A DNA stretch of 64,000 nt from UBA2336 sp964419145 (GCA_964419145.1 CAYQOM010000001.1:1-64000); one strand, 5' to 3'; shown: positions 34,538-44,204, counted from the first letter of the stretch. Translations and numbers: made by a program. Notes: generated by a model from the sequence alone, not told the origin.

Positions 34538-36037
34538 ATGAGTGGTCTTAAAAAGCTCGCAGGCGATACGATAATTTACGGAGCAAGCAGTATTCTTGGC
34601 CGGTTACTCAACTACCTATTGGTACCCTACTACACCTATGTTTTTGCCTCTGGTGAGTATGGTGTGGTGACCGAAATCTACGCGTATGCTGCTTTTTTCA
34701 ATGTTTTATACACTTACGGACTGGAAACCGCCTATTTCCGTTTTGCCACCCTGAACAAGGAAGAGGAGCCCCGCATTTTTAACCTGACCACCAGTTGCAT
34801 TCTCTTCTCCAGCTTGCTTTTGTCGGGTGTGCTTATTCTGTTAGCCACGCCTATTGTTACTTACCTGCAATATCCGGGCAAGGAAAATTTTGTGATCTGG
34901 TTTGCTTTTATTCTGGCCATCGATGCTGTACTGGCCATTCCGTTTGCCAAACTCCGGCTGGAAGGAAAATCCAAACAGTTTGCTATTGCCAAATTCGCCA
35001 ACATTGGGCTGAACATCGGGTTCAATCTTTTCTTTCTAAGCCTTTGCCCGGCCATTTCACGGGGCGATGTATTCGCTTTCCTTAAACCGTACATTAATTC
35101 ATTCTATGATTCGTCACTTGGCGTGGATTACGTGTTTCTCTCAAACCTGCTGGCCAATGCCGCGCTGATCTTCTTTTTGTGGAGCGTATTGCGGAAACTG
35201 AAAATCACATTTCAATGGGAGAAGCTTAGACCTTTACTTATTTATGCTTACCCCATTCTGTTTGCCGGATTGGCATGGGTAACCAATGAAATGCTTTCGC
35301 GTTGGGCGTTGCGCTTTTGGTTGCCTGATAATTTTTATCCCGGCATGACCAGCGAAGAAGCGCTTGGAGTCTTTGGTGCCGTGTACAAATTTTCCGTGTT
35401 CATGACATTGGCTGTACAAGCCTTTCGGTATGCTGCCGAGCCCTTTTTCTTTTCGCGTGCAGCTGATAAAAACTCACCCGAATTGTTCAGCAGAGTTTCA
35501 CATGGTTTCATTCTGTTTGGTTGCATCATTTTGCTAGCCGTAAGCATAAACCTCGATGTGCTGGAACACATCCTCAGGCGCCCCGAGTACCGGACCGGCA
35601 TGCATATAGTGCCGATACTCTTATTGGCTAATCTATTTCTCGGCATCTACTACAATGTGTCCATCTGGTATAAGCTTACTGATAAAACACATTTCAGTAC
35701 ATGGATTGCCGGAGGCGGGGCGTTGCTGACCATTGTGTTGAACTATATCCTCATCCCTATAGCTGGCTACGAAGGCAGCAGTTGGGTAACCCTTATTGTG
35801 TATTTTTTGATGGCGGCTGTTTGTTATGCATTCGGACAACGGTATTATCCAATTCCCTATCCGGTACTGAAAGACCTCACCTACATTGCCGTAACCATTT
35901 TCCTTATCTATGTTTCGACCCTCATACCTACCGAGAGTTTTTGGTTAACCCTGCTTCTGCGTTTTGTGCTGATCGTAGTATTCTGCGGAAGCATTTACCT
36001 GCTGGAGCGAAAGCAGTTTTTATCCGGAAAGGCCTGA
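34538..36037 (+). CDS. Polysaccharide flippase (Wzx/MATE-like)
   Basis: A 499-residue integral membrane protein of the oligosaccharide/polysaccharide flippase superfamily, with about 12-14 predicted transmembrane helices. The N-terminus 'GDTIIYGASSILGRLLNYLL' with 'VPYYTYVFASGEYGVVTEIY' is typical of Bacteroidota polysaccharide biosynthesis proteins that move lipid-linked glycans across the inner membrane. No glycosyltransferases are next to it, so the substrate is unknown. Upstream, CCAAATTTGG (34502-34511) and a related CCAATTTGGG 21 bp further on form a direct repeat close to the start. Confidence 0.87.
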   Translation: MSGLKKLAGDTIIYGASSILGRLLNYLLVPYYTYVFASGEYGVVTEIYAYAAFFNVLYTYGLETAYFRFATLNKEEEPRIFNLTTSCILFSSLLLSGVLILLATPIVTYLQYPGKENFVIWFAFILAIDAVLAIPFAKLRLEGKSKQFAIAKFANIGLNIGFNLFFLSLCPAISRGDVFAFLKPYINSFYDSSLGVDYVFLSNLLANAALIFFLWSVLRKLKITFQWEKLRPLLIYAYPILFAGLAWVTNEMLSRWALRFWLPDNFYPGMTSEEALGVFGAVYKFSVFMTLAVQAFRYAAEPFFFSRAADKNSPELFSRVSHGFILFGCIILLAVSINLDVLEHILRRPEYRTGMHIVPILLLANLFLGIYYNVSIWYKLTDKTHFSTWIAGGGALLTIVLNYILIPIAGYEGSSWVTLIVYFLMAAVCYAFGQRYYPIPYPVLKDLTYIAVTIFLIYVSTLIPTESFWLTLLLRFVLIVVFCGSIYLLERKQFLSGKA

Positions 36038-36136
36038 TTTTTGTCCTGTTAAATAACGATGCAGGCAGTCATCACGAATACGCGGTCGCTGCCGAAAAAT
36101 GATTAATTTTACAGGCTGATTTTTACCAATTTTTAC

Positions 36137-37897
36137 GTGATCTTTCGAAAACTTCATATCGCGCTTACCCTTCTGTTTTTAGTGACAACATTTGCCGCTG
36201 TTGCACAAAAGAAAAGGAAGGCAGACCCCGGAGCACCCGGAAGTTTAAAGGCACGGGAAGCTGAATTTTATTTCACGGAAGGCGAGAAATATTTCATCCT
36301 GGAAGATTTTGCGAAAGCCCTGGTGTACTATCAAAAAGCATTGGACATCCTTCCTGAAAATGGAACCCTGCATTATAAAGTTGCCGAAGTACTTTCCATG
36401 GGAAGCAAGGAGGACGATATGATCCGCGCGTCCCTGAGTATTGAACAAGCTTTGAAGTACGAGCGCAAAAACAAATTCTTTTACTTGTTGGGTGCCTCCA
36501 TCTACTCCAACCTCTCACGATACGATCGCGCTGCACAGCTCTACGAAACCATGCTGGCCGAAGTGCCCGGCACGGAAGAATACCTGTATGAGCTTGCTGC
36601 CATGTATCAATATGCCGGCAAACCGGCAGAGGCGATCAATGTGTACAATCGGGCAGAAAAGTTTTTTGGTGTGAATGAAACGTCATCTACCCAAAAGCAA
36701 CGCATTTTCTGGGAGATGAATAAAATGGAGGAAGCCATTGAAGAGGGTGAAAAACTGGTGAACACCTTTCCGGACGAAGAGCGATATGCCGTTGGTTTTG
36801 CCGAATTCCTTTCGCAGAACAAAGAGATGGAAAAGGCAGTGGCTATTTTGGAAAAATTTATTCGCGAAAACTCATCTGCACCCAATGCATCCATGTTATT
36901 GGCTGGTGTTTATCGCGACCTGAACCAGGAAGAAAAAGCGCGGCAGCTTTTACTGAACATTTTTGATAACCCCGAAGTGGAGTACAACAGCAAACTCATT
37001 GTGCTGAGTACATACAATGCGGAACTCAATCAGGCCAAAGCAAAGCAAACATCAGACACCAATAAAGAAAACTTTGCCATCGAATTGTTCACAAGGCTCG
37101 TGTCACAATTTCCCAACGAAGTTAACACCCACATCCTGGGTGGCGATCTGTATTTATCCTTATCCAAAAACACGGAGGCTGAACGTCACTACCTAAAAGC
37201 CATTGAATTGGGCGAAGTGAATTTTGAGGTGTGGCAAAATCTGCTTTATCTGCAGGTACAGCGCGAAGCATTTGATGCAGTAATTGACAACTCCGAAAAG
37301 GCATTGGAGTATTATCCCAACCAAAGCATGTTGTACTACTTCAATGGCACAGCTCATCTTCGGCAAAGGCGTTATAAAGCCGCCAGTTCTTCACTTGAGC
37401 AGGGCAAGAAACTGGCCGCTTCAAATCCGGGCATGACCAGCGAGCTAAACGCCATGCTGGGAGAAGCTTACAACGGCACACGCGAATATGAAAAATCGGA
37501 CAAAGCCTTTGACGATGCCCTTGTGTTCAATCCAAATAATGCCATTGTACTAAACAACTATAGTTATTATCTGGCGTTGCGTAAAGCATCGCTCGACAAG
37601 GCAGAAAAAATGGCAGCATTGTTAATCAAAAATAATCCTGATAACGCCACGTTTCTGGACACCTACGCGTGGGTACTCTACACAAGGGAAAAATATCGGG
37701 AGGCCAGAAAAATTATGGAGCGTGCCATTGCTACCGGAAATGCCAATGCCACGCACATTGAACATTATGGTGATATCCTTTTTAAATTGAATGAGGTTGA
37801 TCTTGCTGTGGAGCAATGGGAGAAAGCCAAAGGCATGCTGAATGCCAGTAATGAAAACCTGAACAAGAAAATTGCGAACCGGAAAATCTATGAATAA
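36137..37897 (+). CDS. Tetratricopeptide-repeat protein, exported
   Basis: A 586-residue protein starting at a GTG codon; no in-frame ATG lies near, and the GTG gives a proper signal peptide (about residues 1-24, FAAVAQKK). Residues about 35-580 consist of TPR-like helix pairs, e.g. 'DFAKALVYYQKALDILPENG', RRYKAASSSLEQGKKLA and 'YEKSDKAFDDALVFNPNNA', probably 12 or more units, making a protein-binding solenoid in the periplasm. The stop overlaps the start of the DUF4292 lipoprotein gene by 8 bp, so the two are translationally coupled; envelope assembly is a reasonable setting for both. Confidence 0.85.
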   Translation: MIFRKLHIALTLLFLVTTFAAVAQKKRKADPGAPGSLKAREAEFYFTEGEKYFILEDFAKALVYYQKALDILPENGTLHYKVAEVLSMGSKEDDMIRASLSIEQALKYERKNKFFYLLGASIYSNLSRYDRAAQLYETMLAEVPGTEEYLYELAAMYQYAGKPAEAINVYNRAEKFFGVNETSSTQKQRIFWEMNKMEEAIEEGEKLVNTFPDEERYAVGFAEFLSQNKEMEKAVAILEKFIRENSSAPNASMLLAGVYRDLNQEEKARQLLLNIFDNPEVEYNSKLIVLSTYNAELNQAKAKQTSDTNKENFAIELFTRLVSQFPNEVNTHILGGDLYLSLSKNTEAERHYLKAIELGEVNFEVWQNLLYLQVQREAFDAVIDNSEKALEYYPNQSMLYYFNGTAHLRQRRYKAASSSLEQGKKLAASNPGMTSELNAMLGEAYNGTREYEKSDKAFDDALVFNPNNAIVLNNYSYYLALRKASLDKAEKMAALLIKNNPDNATFLDTYAWVLYTREKYREARKIMERAIATGNANATHIEHYGDILFKLNEVDLAVEQWEKAKGMLNASNENLNKKIANRKIYE

Positions 37898-38645
37898 GCG
37901 CCTTTGGTTTCTACTCGGTGTGGTCTCCATCATGCTGGCTGCCTGCAGCAAGAAGACAACGCCTACTACCGAACGAACTACGCCTAAATCAACATTAGCT
38001 ATTGAAGAAATTGACTTTGAATACTTTCAGGGCAGAGCCCGGATGTTGTTGAAAGACGGCACCAAAGAACGGGATGTGAAAGCCGTAATTCGTGTACGCA
38101 AGGACAGCGTAATCTGGATGAATTTTACGGTGATTGGGGTACAGGGTGGACGCGCACTAATTAATAAAGATTCCATTACCATCATCAGCAATGTAGATAA
38201 AGAGTATTACGTATTCGACTATAAAGAACTTTCACAGCGCTTCAACTTTGAAATTAACTACAACGTAATCCAATCAGCCTTCTTAGGAAATACATTGATG
38301 CCCAGAAAAGAATCTGATGAGGTGGAGGAAAAAAGTCTTACCTTTTTACTGAAGCAATCTTCCGGCACGGTTGACGTTATGAACTACATCAGCGCCAACA
38401 CCATGAAGATTCAGAAAGTGGAGTTAAAAGAAAGCGACACACACAATTCCCTCACCATCAACTACGGTAACTTTCAACCCGTAGGAGGAAAGAGCTTTCC
38501 TTATAATGCAACCATATCGTTATTGTATAAAACAGCAGCAGGATTATTGAATACCTCCATTATATTTGAATACAATAAAGCCGAATTAGGCGATAAGGAA
38601 TTGAAATTCCCGTTCAATATCCCTAAAAAATATGACCGCAGGTAA
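37890..38645 (+). CDS. DUF4292 lipoprotein
   Basis: A 251-residue outer-envelope lipoprotein. The ATG at 37890 overlaps the previous stop and opens a signal with lipobox (SIMLAACSKK, Cys at about residue 19). The mature protein begins with a Thr/Pro-rich linker, then the DUF4292 domain: 'FEYFQGRARMLLKDGTKERD', 'VRKDSVIWMNFTVIGVQGGR' and FPYNATISLLYKTAAG. The pattern of open beta-sheet segments recalls LolA/LolB lipoprotein carriers, though this is inference. It lies between a TPR protein and an EnvC-like factor and overlaps the latter by 14 bp. Confidence 0.85.
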   Translation: MNKRLWFLLGVVSIMLAACSKKTTPTTERTTPKSTLAIEEIDFEYFQGRARMLLKDGTKERDVKAVIRVRKDSVIWMNFTVIGVQGGRALINKDSITIISNVDKEYYVFDYKELSQRFNFEINYNVIQSAFLGNTLMPRKESDEVEEKSLTFLLKQSSGTVDVMNYISANTMKIQKVELKESDTHNSLTINYGNFQPVGGKSFPYNATISLLYKTAAGLLNTSIIFEYNKAELGDKELKFPFNIPKKYDRR

Positions 38646-39825
38646 GACAATACTTCTACTCGTTATACTTGCACTCGCCTCTCTTTCTGCCTCTGCACAG
38701 AAAACAAAGGCTCAACTTCAAAAAGAAAAGCAACAGAATCTTGAGAAGATCAAAGAAGTTGAAAAAATTCTGGGGGAAACTACCGCACGCAAAAAGAATT
38801 CACTGGGTGAACTGGCTGCCGTGAATCAACGCATTCGCGTTCAGGAAAACCTGATTCAATCCATCAAATCCGAAATTTCACTCCTGGATAAGGTCATCAG
38901 TGAAAACAACGGGATTATTAAAGCCCTTGAAGATGATTTGGAGAAACTGAAAAAAGAATATGCGGCCATGTTATTTGCCGCACAAAAAGCCAACAATGGC
39001 GCCACCCGACTCACCTTTCTGTTTTCTGCTCAATCATTCGATCAGCTGGCTATGCGCCTTCGCTACATGCAGCAGTATGCCGAACGAAGAAAATTACAGG
39101 TTGCGGCCATTACCAGTGTTCAGGCAGAGCTTGGGCACCAGGTAAAGGAAATTGAAGTGAAACGTTCAGAGAAAAATACCTTGTTAGATCAGGAAGTTGC
39201 AGAAAACAACAGTTTGGTGAACCTGAAGAAAAAGCAAAACGACCTGGTGAGAACGTTAGCCAAGCAGGAAAAATCGCTTCGAAAGGATTTGGAAGACACA
39301 AAAAAGGCATTGGCCACACTGGATAAAAAAATAAATGAAATCATTAAAGAAGAAATGGAGCGTGCCGCGCGTGAAGCAAAGGCTAAAACCAGTACCAGCA
39401 CTGCAGCAGTTGCGCTATCCAGTTCATTTGAGGGTAACAAATCAAAATTTCCGTGGCCGGCATCTGGTTTCGTTTCCCAACGGTTTGGCAAACAAAATCA
39501 CCCGGTAATTAAAAGTGTCATTATCCAGAATGACGGCATCAACATCCAAACCAAAGAAAACGAAAAAGTGAAGAGCATTTTTGAAGGCGAGGTGCGATCC
39601 GTTTCCTTTTTTCAGATTCTGGGATACGCCATTATCATTGGCCATGGTGAGTACTTTACCGTGTATTCGGGCCTGAAAGAAGTGTACGTGAAAAAGGGCC
39701 AAAAAGTGAGCACCAATCAGGAAATCGGGCAGGTGCTTTCCAATGCCGATGGGATCTCGGAATTACGCTTTCAATTGCGCAAAAACACCACGGCACTCGA
39801 TCCGCAGGCCTGGTTGAGGAATTGA
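38632..39825 (+). CDS. EnvC-like murein hydrolase activator (degenerate M23/LytM domain)
   Basis: A 397-residue periplasmic protein: signal peptide (ASLSASAQK), a long coiled coil (about residues 25-250, with 'KEKQQNLEKIKEVEKILGET' at its start) and a C-terminal M23/LytM domain (about 285-397). The zinc ligands of active M23 peptidases are missing: the usual HxGxD reads NDGIN, and the usual GPHLHFE reads SELRFQL. This is the layout of E. coli EnvC, which does not cut peptidoglycan itself but activates amidases during cell separation. Annotation as an active DD-metallopeptidase would therefore be misleading. It overlaps the DUF4292 gene by 14 bp. Confidence 0.85.
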   Translation: MTAGKTILLLVILALASLSASAQKTKAQLQKEKQQNLEKIKEVEKILGETTARKKNSLGELAAVNQRIRVQENLIQSIKSEISLLDKVISENNGIIKALEDDLEKLKKEYAAMLFAAQKANNGATRLTFLFSAQSFDQLAMRLRYMQQYAERRKLQVAAITSVQAELGHQVKEIEVKRSEKNTLLDQEVAENNSLVNLKKKQNDLVRTLAKQEKSLRKDLEDTKKALATLDKKINEIIKEEMERAAREAKAKTSTSTAAVALSSSFEGNKSKFPWPASGFVSQRFGKQNHPVIKSVIIQNDGINIQTKENEKVKSIFEGEVRSVSFFQILGYAIIIGHGEYFTVYSGLKEVYVKKGQKVSTNQEIGQVLSNADGISELRFQLRKNTTALDPQAWLRN

Positions 39826-39860
39826 TTCTGAGGCTGTTAACCGCTTATCCCGTTTATTTT

Positions 39861-39889
39861 TTTGATTCAGATACTATGTTCTATCTTTA
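39861..39889 (+). promoter_or_regulatory. Promoter for tatA-gatA
   Basis: TTTG (39861-39864), a 17-bp spacer and TATCTTTA (39882-39889; one mismatch to TAnnTTTG) lie 21 bp before the tatA start. Both boxes and the spacing suit a Bacteroidota housekeeping promoter. Confidence 0.6.
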
Positions 39890-39910
39890 CAGGACAATTA
39901 CATTAAAAAC

Positions 39911-40120
39911 ATGAATTCAATTTTTTTGCTTGGAATGCCGGGCGGGATGGAATGGGTACTCATTGCACTTGCCGTTTTGATTTTCTTCGGAGCCAAGAAA
40001 ATTCCTGAATTTGCACGCGGTGTTGGCCGTGGCATCCGGGAATTCAAAGACGCTGTGAAGGATGTGAAAAAGGAAGTGGATGAGGCCGGAAAGGAAGTTC
40101 CGAAAAAAATAGAAGACTGA
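39911..40120 (+). CDS. tatA: Sec-independent translocase subunit TatA/TatE
   Basis: A 69-residue TatA-family protein, the pore-forming part of the twin-arginine export system for folded proteins. It has one N-terminal membrane helix (about residues 11-28), the hinge FFGAKKIPEFARG and an amphipathic, charged helix (GRGIREFKDAVKDVKKEVDE). Typical length for Bacteroidota TatA. tatC is not in the window. gatA begins 2 bp after the stop. Confidence 0.95.
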   Translation: MNSIFLLGMPGGMEWVLIALAVLIFFGAKKIPEFARGVGRGIREFKDAVKDVKKEVDEAGKEVPKKIED

Positions 40121-40122
40121 TA

Positions 40123-41553
40123 TTGAATGCTTACGCAACACTCCGCGAAATACAACACGATCTCTTCCGCGGCACCATCACTTGCGAAGATTTAGTCAGG
40201 CACCACCTCTCCGTTATTAAACACCACGAACACCTCAATGCATTTTTGAGTGTGTATGAAACCGATGCGCTCGCATCTGCTTCAGCCATTGATCAGAAAA
40301 TTTCCAAAGGAACAGCTGGGAAACTTGCCGGCCTTATTGTTGGATTAAAAGATGTTTTGGCCTACAAAGGTCATCCGCTTCAGGCCAGCAGTAAAATGCT
40401 GGATGATTTTCATTCGGCATACAATGCCACAGCCGTTCAACGCTTGTTGGATGAAGATGCCATCATTATCGGGCGGCAAAACTGCGATGAATTTGGCATG
40501 GGTTCCTCCAATGAAAACTCGGCCTTTGGGCCCGCAAAAAATGGAATCAACACAGATCGTGTGCCTGGAGGGTCATCCGGGGGTTCGGCTGTTGCTGTTC
40601 AAATGGGCATGTGCCGCATCTCGCTTGGATCAGATACAGGCGGATCGGTTCGGCAGCCAGCTGCGTTTTGTGGCGTTATCGGACTTAAACCAACCTACTC
40701 GCGCATTTCGCGATACGGATTAATTGCCTACGCTTCATCATTTGATTGTATTGGAATACTGGGTACATCAACCGAAGATGTGGCGCGTGTATTGGAAGTG
40801 ATTGCCGGTGCTGATACGTATGACAGCACCGTTTCAACCCAGCCCGTTCCAAAATTTTCGGATGAACTTCAGTCAGCTTCAGAAAAAAAATACCGCATTG
40901 CGTACATCCGTGAAACAATAGAATCGGATGGGTTGCAGCCGGAAATAAAAGAAGCGCTGCAGCTTAAGCTCAATCAACTAAAACAAGAAGGGTACACCCT
41001 TGAAGCAATCGACTTTCCTTTATTGGAATATTGCTTGCCCACTTACTACATCCTGGCAACTGCTGAAGCCAGTTCAAACCTTTCGCGTTACGATGGTGTT
41101 CGGTATGGCCATCGAAGCGCCAACACAACCAACCTGGATTCACTTTATAAGAAATCACGCACCGAAGCGTTTGGCAAAGAAGTACAGCGAAGAATTTTAC
41201 TCGGAACCTTTGTGTTAAGTGCCAGCTATTACGATGCCTATTACACGCGTGCACAAAAAGTACGGCAATTGATCCGGAAGCGCATGCTTGAAATTTTCAA
41301 GCAACACGATTTCATTTTGCTGCCCACAGCCCCGACAACCGCCTTTGCATTGGGAGCAAAAACAACCGACCCTTTGCAGATGTACCTGGCTGACGTCTAC
41401 TCCGTATTGGCCAATGTTTCGGGCATTCCGGGTATTTCCGTACCTTGCGGTAAGGATAATATGGGTTTGCCCATTGGTTTGCAGGTTTTGGCCGGAGATT
41501 TTCAGGAATCGGCCCTGTTGATGTTTTCAAACCTGCTAATGAAACTGGATTGA
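40123..41553 (+). CDS. gatA: Asp-tRNA(Asn)/Glu-tRNA(Gln) amidotransferase subunit A
   Basis: The glutaminase/amidase subunit of GatCAB, which makes Gln-tRNA and Asn-tRNA from mischarged precursors. It carries the amidase signature PGGSSGGSAVAVQMGM and 'RISLGSDTGGSVRQPAAFCG', with the Ser-cisSer-Lys triad residues in place (Lys in VGLKDVL), and GLKPTYSRISRYGL. The start is taken as TTG at 40123, because the N-terminus NAYATLREIQ aligns with the family there and no in-frame ATG is near; only 2 bp separate it from the tatA stop. Length (476) is usual. gatB and gatC are not in the window. Confidence 0.93.
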   Translation: MNAYATLREIQHDLFRGTITCEDLVRHHLSVIKHHEHLNAFLSVYETDALASASAIDQKISKGTAGKLAGLIVGLKDVLAYKGHPLQASSKMLDDFHSAYNATAVQRLLDEDAIIIGRQNCDEFGMGSSNENSAFGPAKNGINTDRVPGGSSGGSAVAVQMGMCRISLGSDTGGSVRQPAAFCGVIGLKPTYSRISRYGLIAYASSFDCIGILGTSTEDVARVLEVIAGADTYDSTVSTQPVPKFSDELQSASEKKYRIAYIRETIESDGLQPEIKEALQLKLNQLKQEGYTLEAIDFPLLEYCLPTYYILATAEASSNLSRYDGVRYGHRSANTTNLDSLYKKSRTEAFGKEVQRRILLGTFVLSASYYDAYYTRAQKVRQLIRKRMLEIFKQHDFILLPTAPTTAFALGAKTTDPLQMYLADVYSVLANVSGIPGISVPCGKDNMGLPIGLQVLAGDFQESALLMFSNLLMKLD

Positions 41554-41554
41554 A

Positions 41555-42991
41555 ATGAAAAAATATCTTCTACTGTTATTAACCCTTTGCGCGCTCAACA
41601 CCTGGGCACAGGAGGAAGAATCTGTTCCGGATTCAGTTGAAGTGGCCATGGCCGAAGAGGAGATGTTATTCAAAGAAGATTCCACCAGCTTTGCCTTTTA
41701 CTCCCTGCTCTCCGATGTTGAATTTATTCCAGGTGATGATCGTCCGGACATTATTCAGGATCGATTAAGTTGTTTGGAGAAAGAAATTCCGCTACACTAT
41801 AACCCTCGTATTCACTCCTTTATTAATTACTTCACTGTACGTGACCGTGAATACACGCGCATGGTCATTCGCAGAAAACATCTCTATTTCCCCATCTTCG
41901 AAAAATACCTGAAGCAATACGGATTGCCAGATGAATTAAAATACTTGTCCATTATTGAATCGGGTTTAAACCCAAAAGCGGTTTCCCGTGCACGTGCTGT
42001 TGGTCTTTGGCAGTTTATGTATGCTACCGGCAGGCATTATAAACTGCACATCGATTGGTACACCGATGATCGTATGGATTTTGAAAAATCTACCGATGCC
42101 GCTTGCCGCTACTTACGCGATCTATATGGGATGTTTAACGACTGGGAACTGGCGCTGGCTGCATACAATGCCGGGCCGGGCAATGTAAAAAAAGCCATTC
42201 GCAGATCGGGCTATAAAAAAACATTCTGGGAAATTTACAATTACCTGCCACGCGAAACCCGCTCGTACGTGCCGCAATTTGTGGCCATGATTTACACCAT
42301 GAATTACCTGCCCGAACATAATTTTATTGAACACGAACAGGAAATGCTCATGCCATATGACACGGTAATGGTAAACAAATACGTTCACTTCAACACACTG
42401 GCAAACCTTACCGGCATTTGTTTGGATGACCTGCAACTTCTCAATCCGGGTATGTTGCGCAATGCCGTTCCGGATGCCACAAAATATTATACCATCCGAA
42501 TCCCTGTCATCGCAAAAGAAGTTCTCAGTCAAAACAGATTGGCCATTCTTGATTCCGCTTCAAAAGTTGGGAAAAAAGAAATGGAGCTATTGGCTAAAAA
42601 TACAGAAGGAAGCACCTATGGCCGAGACCGAATTGTGTACCGTGTAAAAAGTGGTGATGTGCTTGGTTCCATTGCCATTCGGTATAAAGTTCGGGTAGAT
42701 GACATTAAACGTTGGAATAATCTTTCGGGAAATACCATACGGATCGGGCAGCAACTTACCATCTGGATCAAAGAGCCAGCGAACCATGAAGTTACAACGG
42801 CTAATGCTAAGCCAAAACCAGTATCACCCATTCAAATTCCGGCATCTAAAACCTATGTGGTGCAACCAGGCGATACCCTGTGGGACATTTCACGAAAATT
42901 TGAGGGACTCACCATCGAAAAGATAAAATCACTTAACAACCTGACGGGTAACAACATCAAGCCTGGTCAAACGCTGGTCATTGCGTTATAA
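41555..42991 (+). CDS. mltD: MltD-like lytic transglycosylase with two LysM domains
   Basis: Cleaves the glycan strands of peptidoglycan, forming anhydromuropeptides. Signal peptide (residues 1-18, NTWAQ), an acidic linker, then an SLT domain with catalytic Glu135 in SIIESGLNP followed by 'AVSRARAVGLWQFMYATGRH' and AYNAGPGNV. Two LysM modules (about residues 365-410 and 430-476; VYRVKSGDVLGSIAIRYKV and VVQPGDTLWDISRKF) anchor it to peptidoglycan. No lipobox is seen, so it is likely soluble in the periplasm. It begins 1 bp after the gatA stop, so it is probably co-transcribed with the tatA-gatA genes. Confidence 0.9.
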   Translation: MKKYLLLLLTLCALNTWAQEEESVPDSVEVAMAEEEMLFKEDSTSFAFYSLLSDVEFIPGDDRPDIIQDRLSCLEKEIPLHYNPRIHSFINYFTVRDREYTRMVIRRKHLYFPIFEKYLKQYGLPDELKYLSIIESGLNPKAVSRARAVGLWQFMYATGRHYKLHIDWYTDDRMDFEKSTDAACRYLRDLYGMFNDWELALAAYNAGPGNVKKAIRRSGYKKTFWEIYNYLPRETRSYVPQFVAMIYTMNYLPEHNFIEHEQEMLMPYDTVMVNKYVHFNTLANLTGICLDDLQLLNPGMLRNAVPDATKYYTIRIPVIAKEVLSQNRLAILDSASKVGKKEMELLAKNTEGSTYGRDRIVYRVKSGDVLGSIAIRYKVRVDDIKRWNNLSGNTIRIGQQLTIWIKEPANHEVTTANAKPKPVSPIQIPASKTYVVQPGDTLWDISRKFEGLTIEKIKSLNNLTGNNIKPGQTLVIAL

Positions 42992-43057
42992 TTTCGTTCG
43001 GATAAAAAATTCGTGACGAAAGTGGAGGTTCTTGGATTATAGATTTAAACTTGCACT

Positions 43058-44146
43058 ATGAGGAATTTGCTTTTAGTCCTTATCATCATTGTACTGGTTA
43101 TCGCATGCAATACATCGGAGAAAACCCGTGTGGAGAATCTTCCTTCCATGTCGGGTAAATCGGGCGACATGATTTTAATTATGGACTCCGTGCAATGGAA
43201 CGGCAAAGTGGGCGAACAACTGCGCGATATGTTTCGGGCAGAAGTACCGGGGCTCCCACGCGAAGAACCTTTGTTTAACCTGATTTATGTTCACCCACGG
43301 AAGGGTTATACCCTGCTTACACAAATCCGTAACCTGGTTTTTGTTTTTACGCTGGATCAGCAAACCGCAGGTTCAAAAATTTTAAAAGAAAGTTTCTCTG
43401 AAGAAACCCTGGAGCGTATCCGTACCGATTCCTCCTTTTTTCTGGTAACCACCAAGAATGAATACTCGCGCGGTCAGGAGGTAATGTATCTGCTTAGTGA
43501 TACACAAGAGAACCTGTTAAAGAAACTGAAAAACAACAGTCGAACAATTGTCAACTTCTTTAACGAAGTGGAAAAGAAACGCTTGTTGGAAAACCTGACT
43601 AAAGTAACCACTACAAAAGATCTGACGGATGCATTACGAAAAGAAAACAATATCGAAATTAAGCTTCCATTCGGTTTTAAATTAGCCGATAAACAAGACG
43701 ATTTTGTTTGGCTGCGGTTGATGGACAACCGTGTAGATAAAAATATTTTCATCAGTTGGAAACCGTATGAAAGCGAATACCAGCTCCTGCCCGATAGCTT
43801 AATCGCATTTCGAAATGACATTGCGCGCAAATACCTGTTTGATGACCCGATCAATCCGGAAAGTTATGTCGTAACCGAAATGTCTATTCCGTTTAAGCCT
43901 TTAAAAGCAACACAGGTAAATTTCAACGGAAAGTTTGCCATGGAATTACGGTGGTTATGGAAGACAAATAACAATACCATGGGCGGGCCCTTCATCAGTT
44001 ACGGATTAGTTGATGAAGAACAACAACGCCTGTACTACATTGAAGGCTTTTGCTACAGTCCCGGTAAAGATCAACGCGAAACCATACGCGAGTTGGAAGC
44101 CATTTTGTGGACGTTTAAATCCGGTGTAACCACCGCTTCAAAATAA
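43058..44146 (+). CDS. DUF4837 lipoprotein
   Basis: A 362-residue lipoprotein with a signal and lipobox (IVLVIACNTSE, Cys17). The mature part matches the Bacteroidota DUF4837 family: LPSMSGKSGDMILIMD near the start, YVHPRKGYTLLTQIRNLVFV, and WKTNNNTMGGPFISYGLVD with YYIEGFCYSPGKDQR near the end. Function unknown; family members sit in the envelope. TTTCGT/ACGAAA (42992-42997 with 43016-43021) in the gap before it is a weak hairpin. A strong hairpin follows the gene. Confidence 0.85.
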   Translation: MRNLLLVLIIIVLVIACNTSEKTRVENLPSMSGKSGDMILIMDSVQWNGKVGEQLRDMFRAEVPGLPREEPLFNLIYVHPRKGYTLLTQIRNLVFVFTLDQQTAGSKILKESFSEETLERIRTDSSFFLVTTKNEYSRGQEVMYLLSDTQENLLKKLKNNSRTIVNFFNEVEKKRLLENLTKVTTTKDLTDALRKENNIEIKLPFGFKLADKQDDFVWLRLMDNRVDKNIFISWKPYESEYQLLPDSLIAFRNDIARKYLFDDPINPESYVVTEMSIPFKPLKATQVNFNGKFAMELRWLWKTNNNTMGGPFISYGLVDEEQQRLYYIEGFCYSPGKDQRETIRELEAILWTFKSGVTTASK

Positions 44147-44165
44147 CACGGATCCTGATCGGTAT

Positions 44166-44191
44166 TACCGGGCATATTTTTATGCCCGGTA
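44166..44191 (+). terminator. Strong hairpin after the DUF4837 gene
   Basis: TACCGGGCATA (44166-44176) pairs perfectly with TATGCCCGGTA (44181-44191) around TTTT, 20 bp after the stop codon. No U-run follows, so it may terminate with help of other factors or stabilise the mRNA end. Confidence 0.6.
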
Positions 44192-44204
44192 GGTCATTTA
44201 CCTT

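Noticed and set aside
42992..43021. Terminator between mltD and the DUF4837 gene
   Set aside because: TTTCGT/ACGAAA is only a 6-bp AT-rich stem with an 18-nt loop and no U-run, too weak to list.
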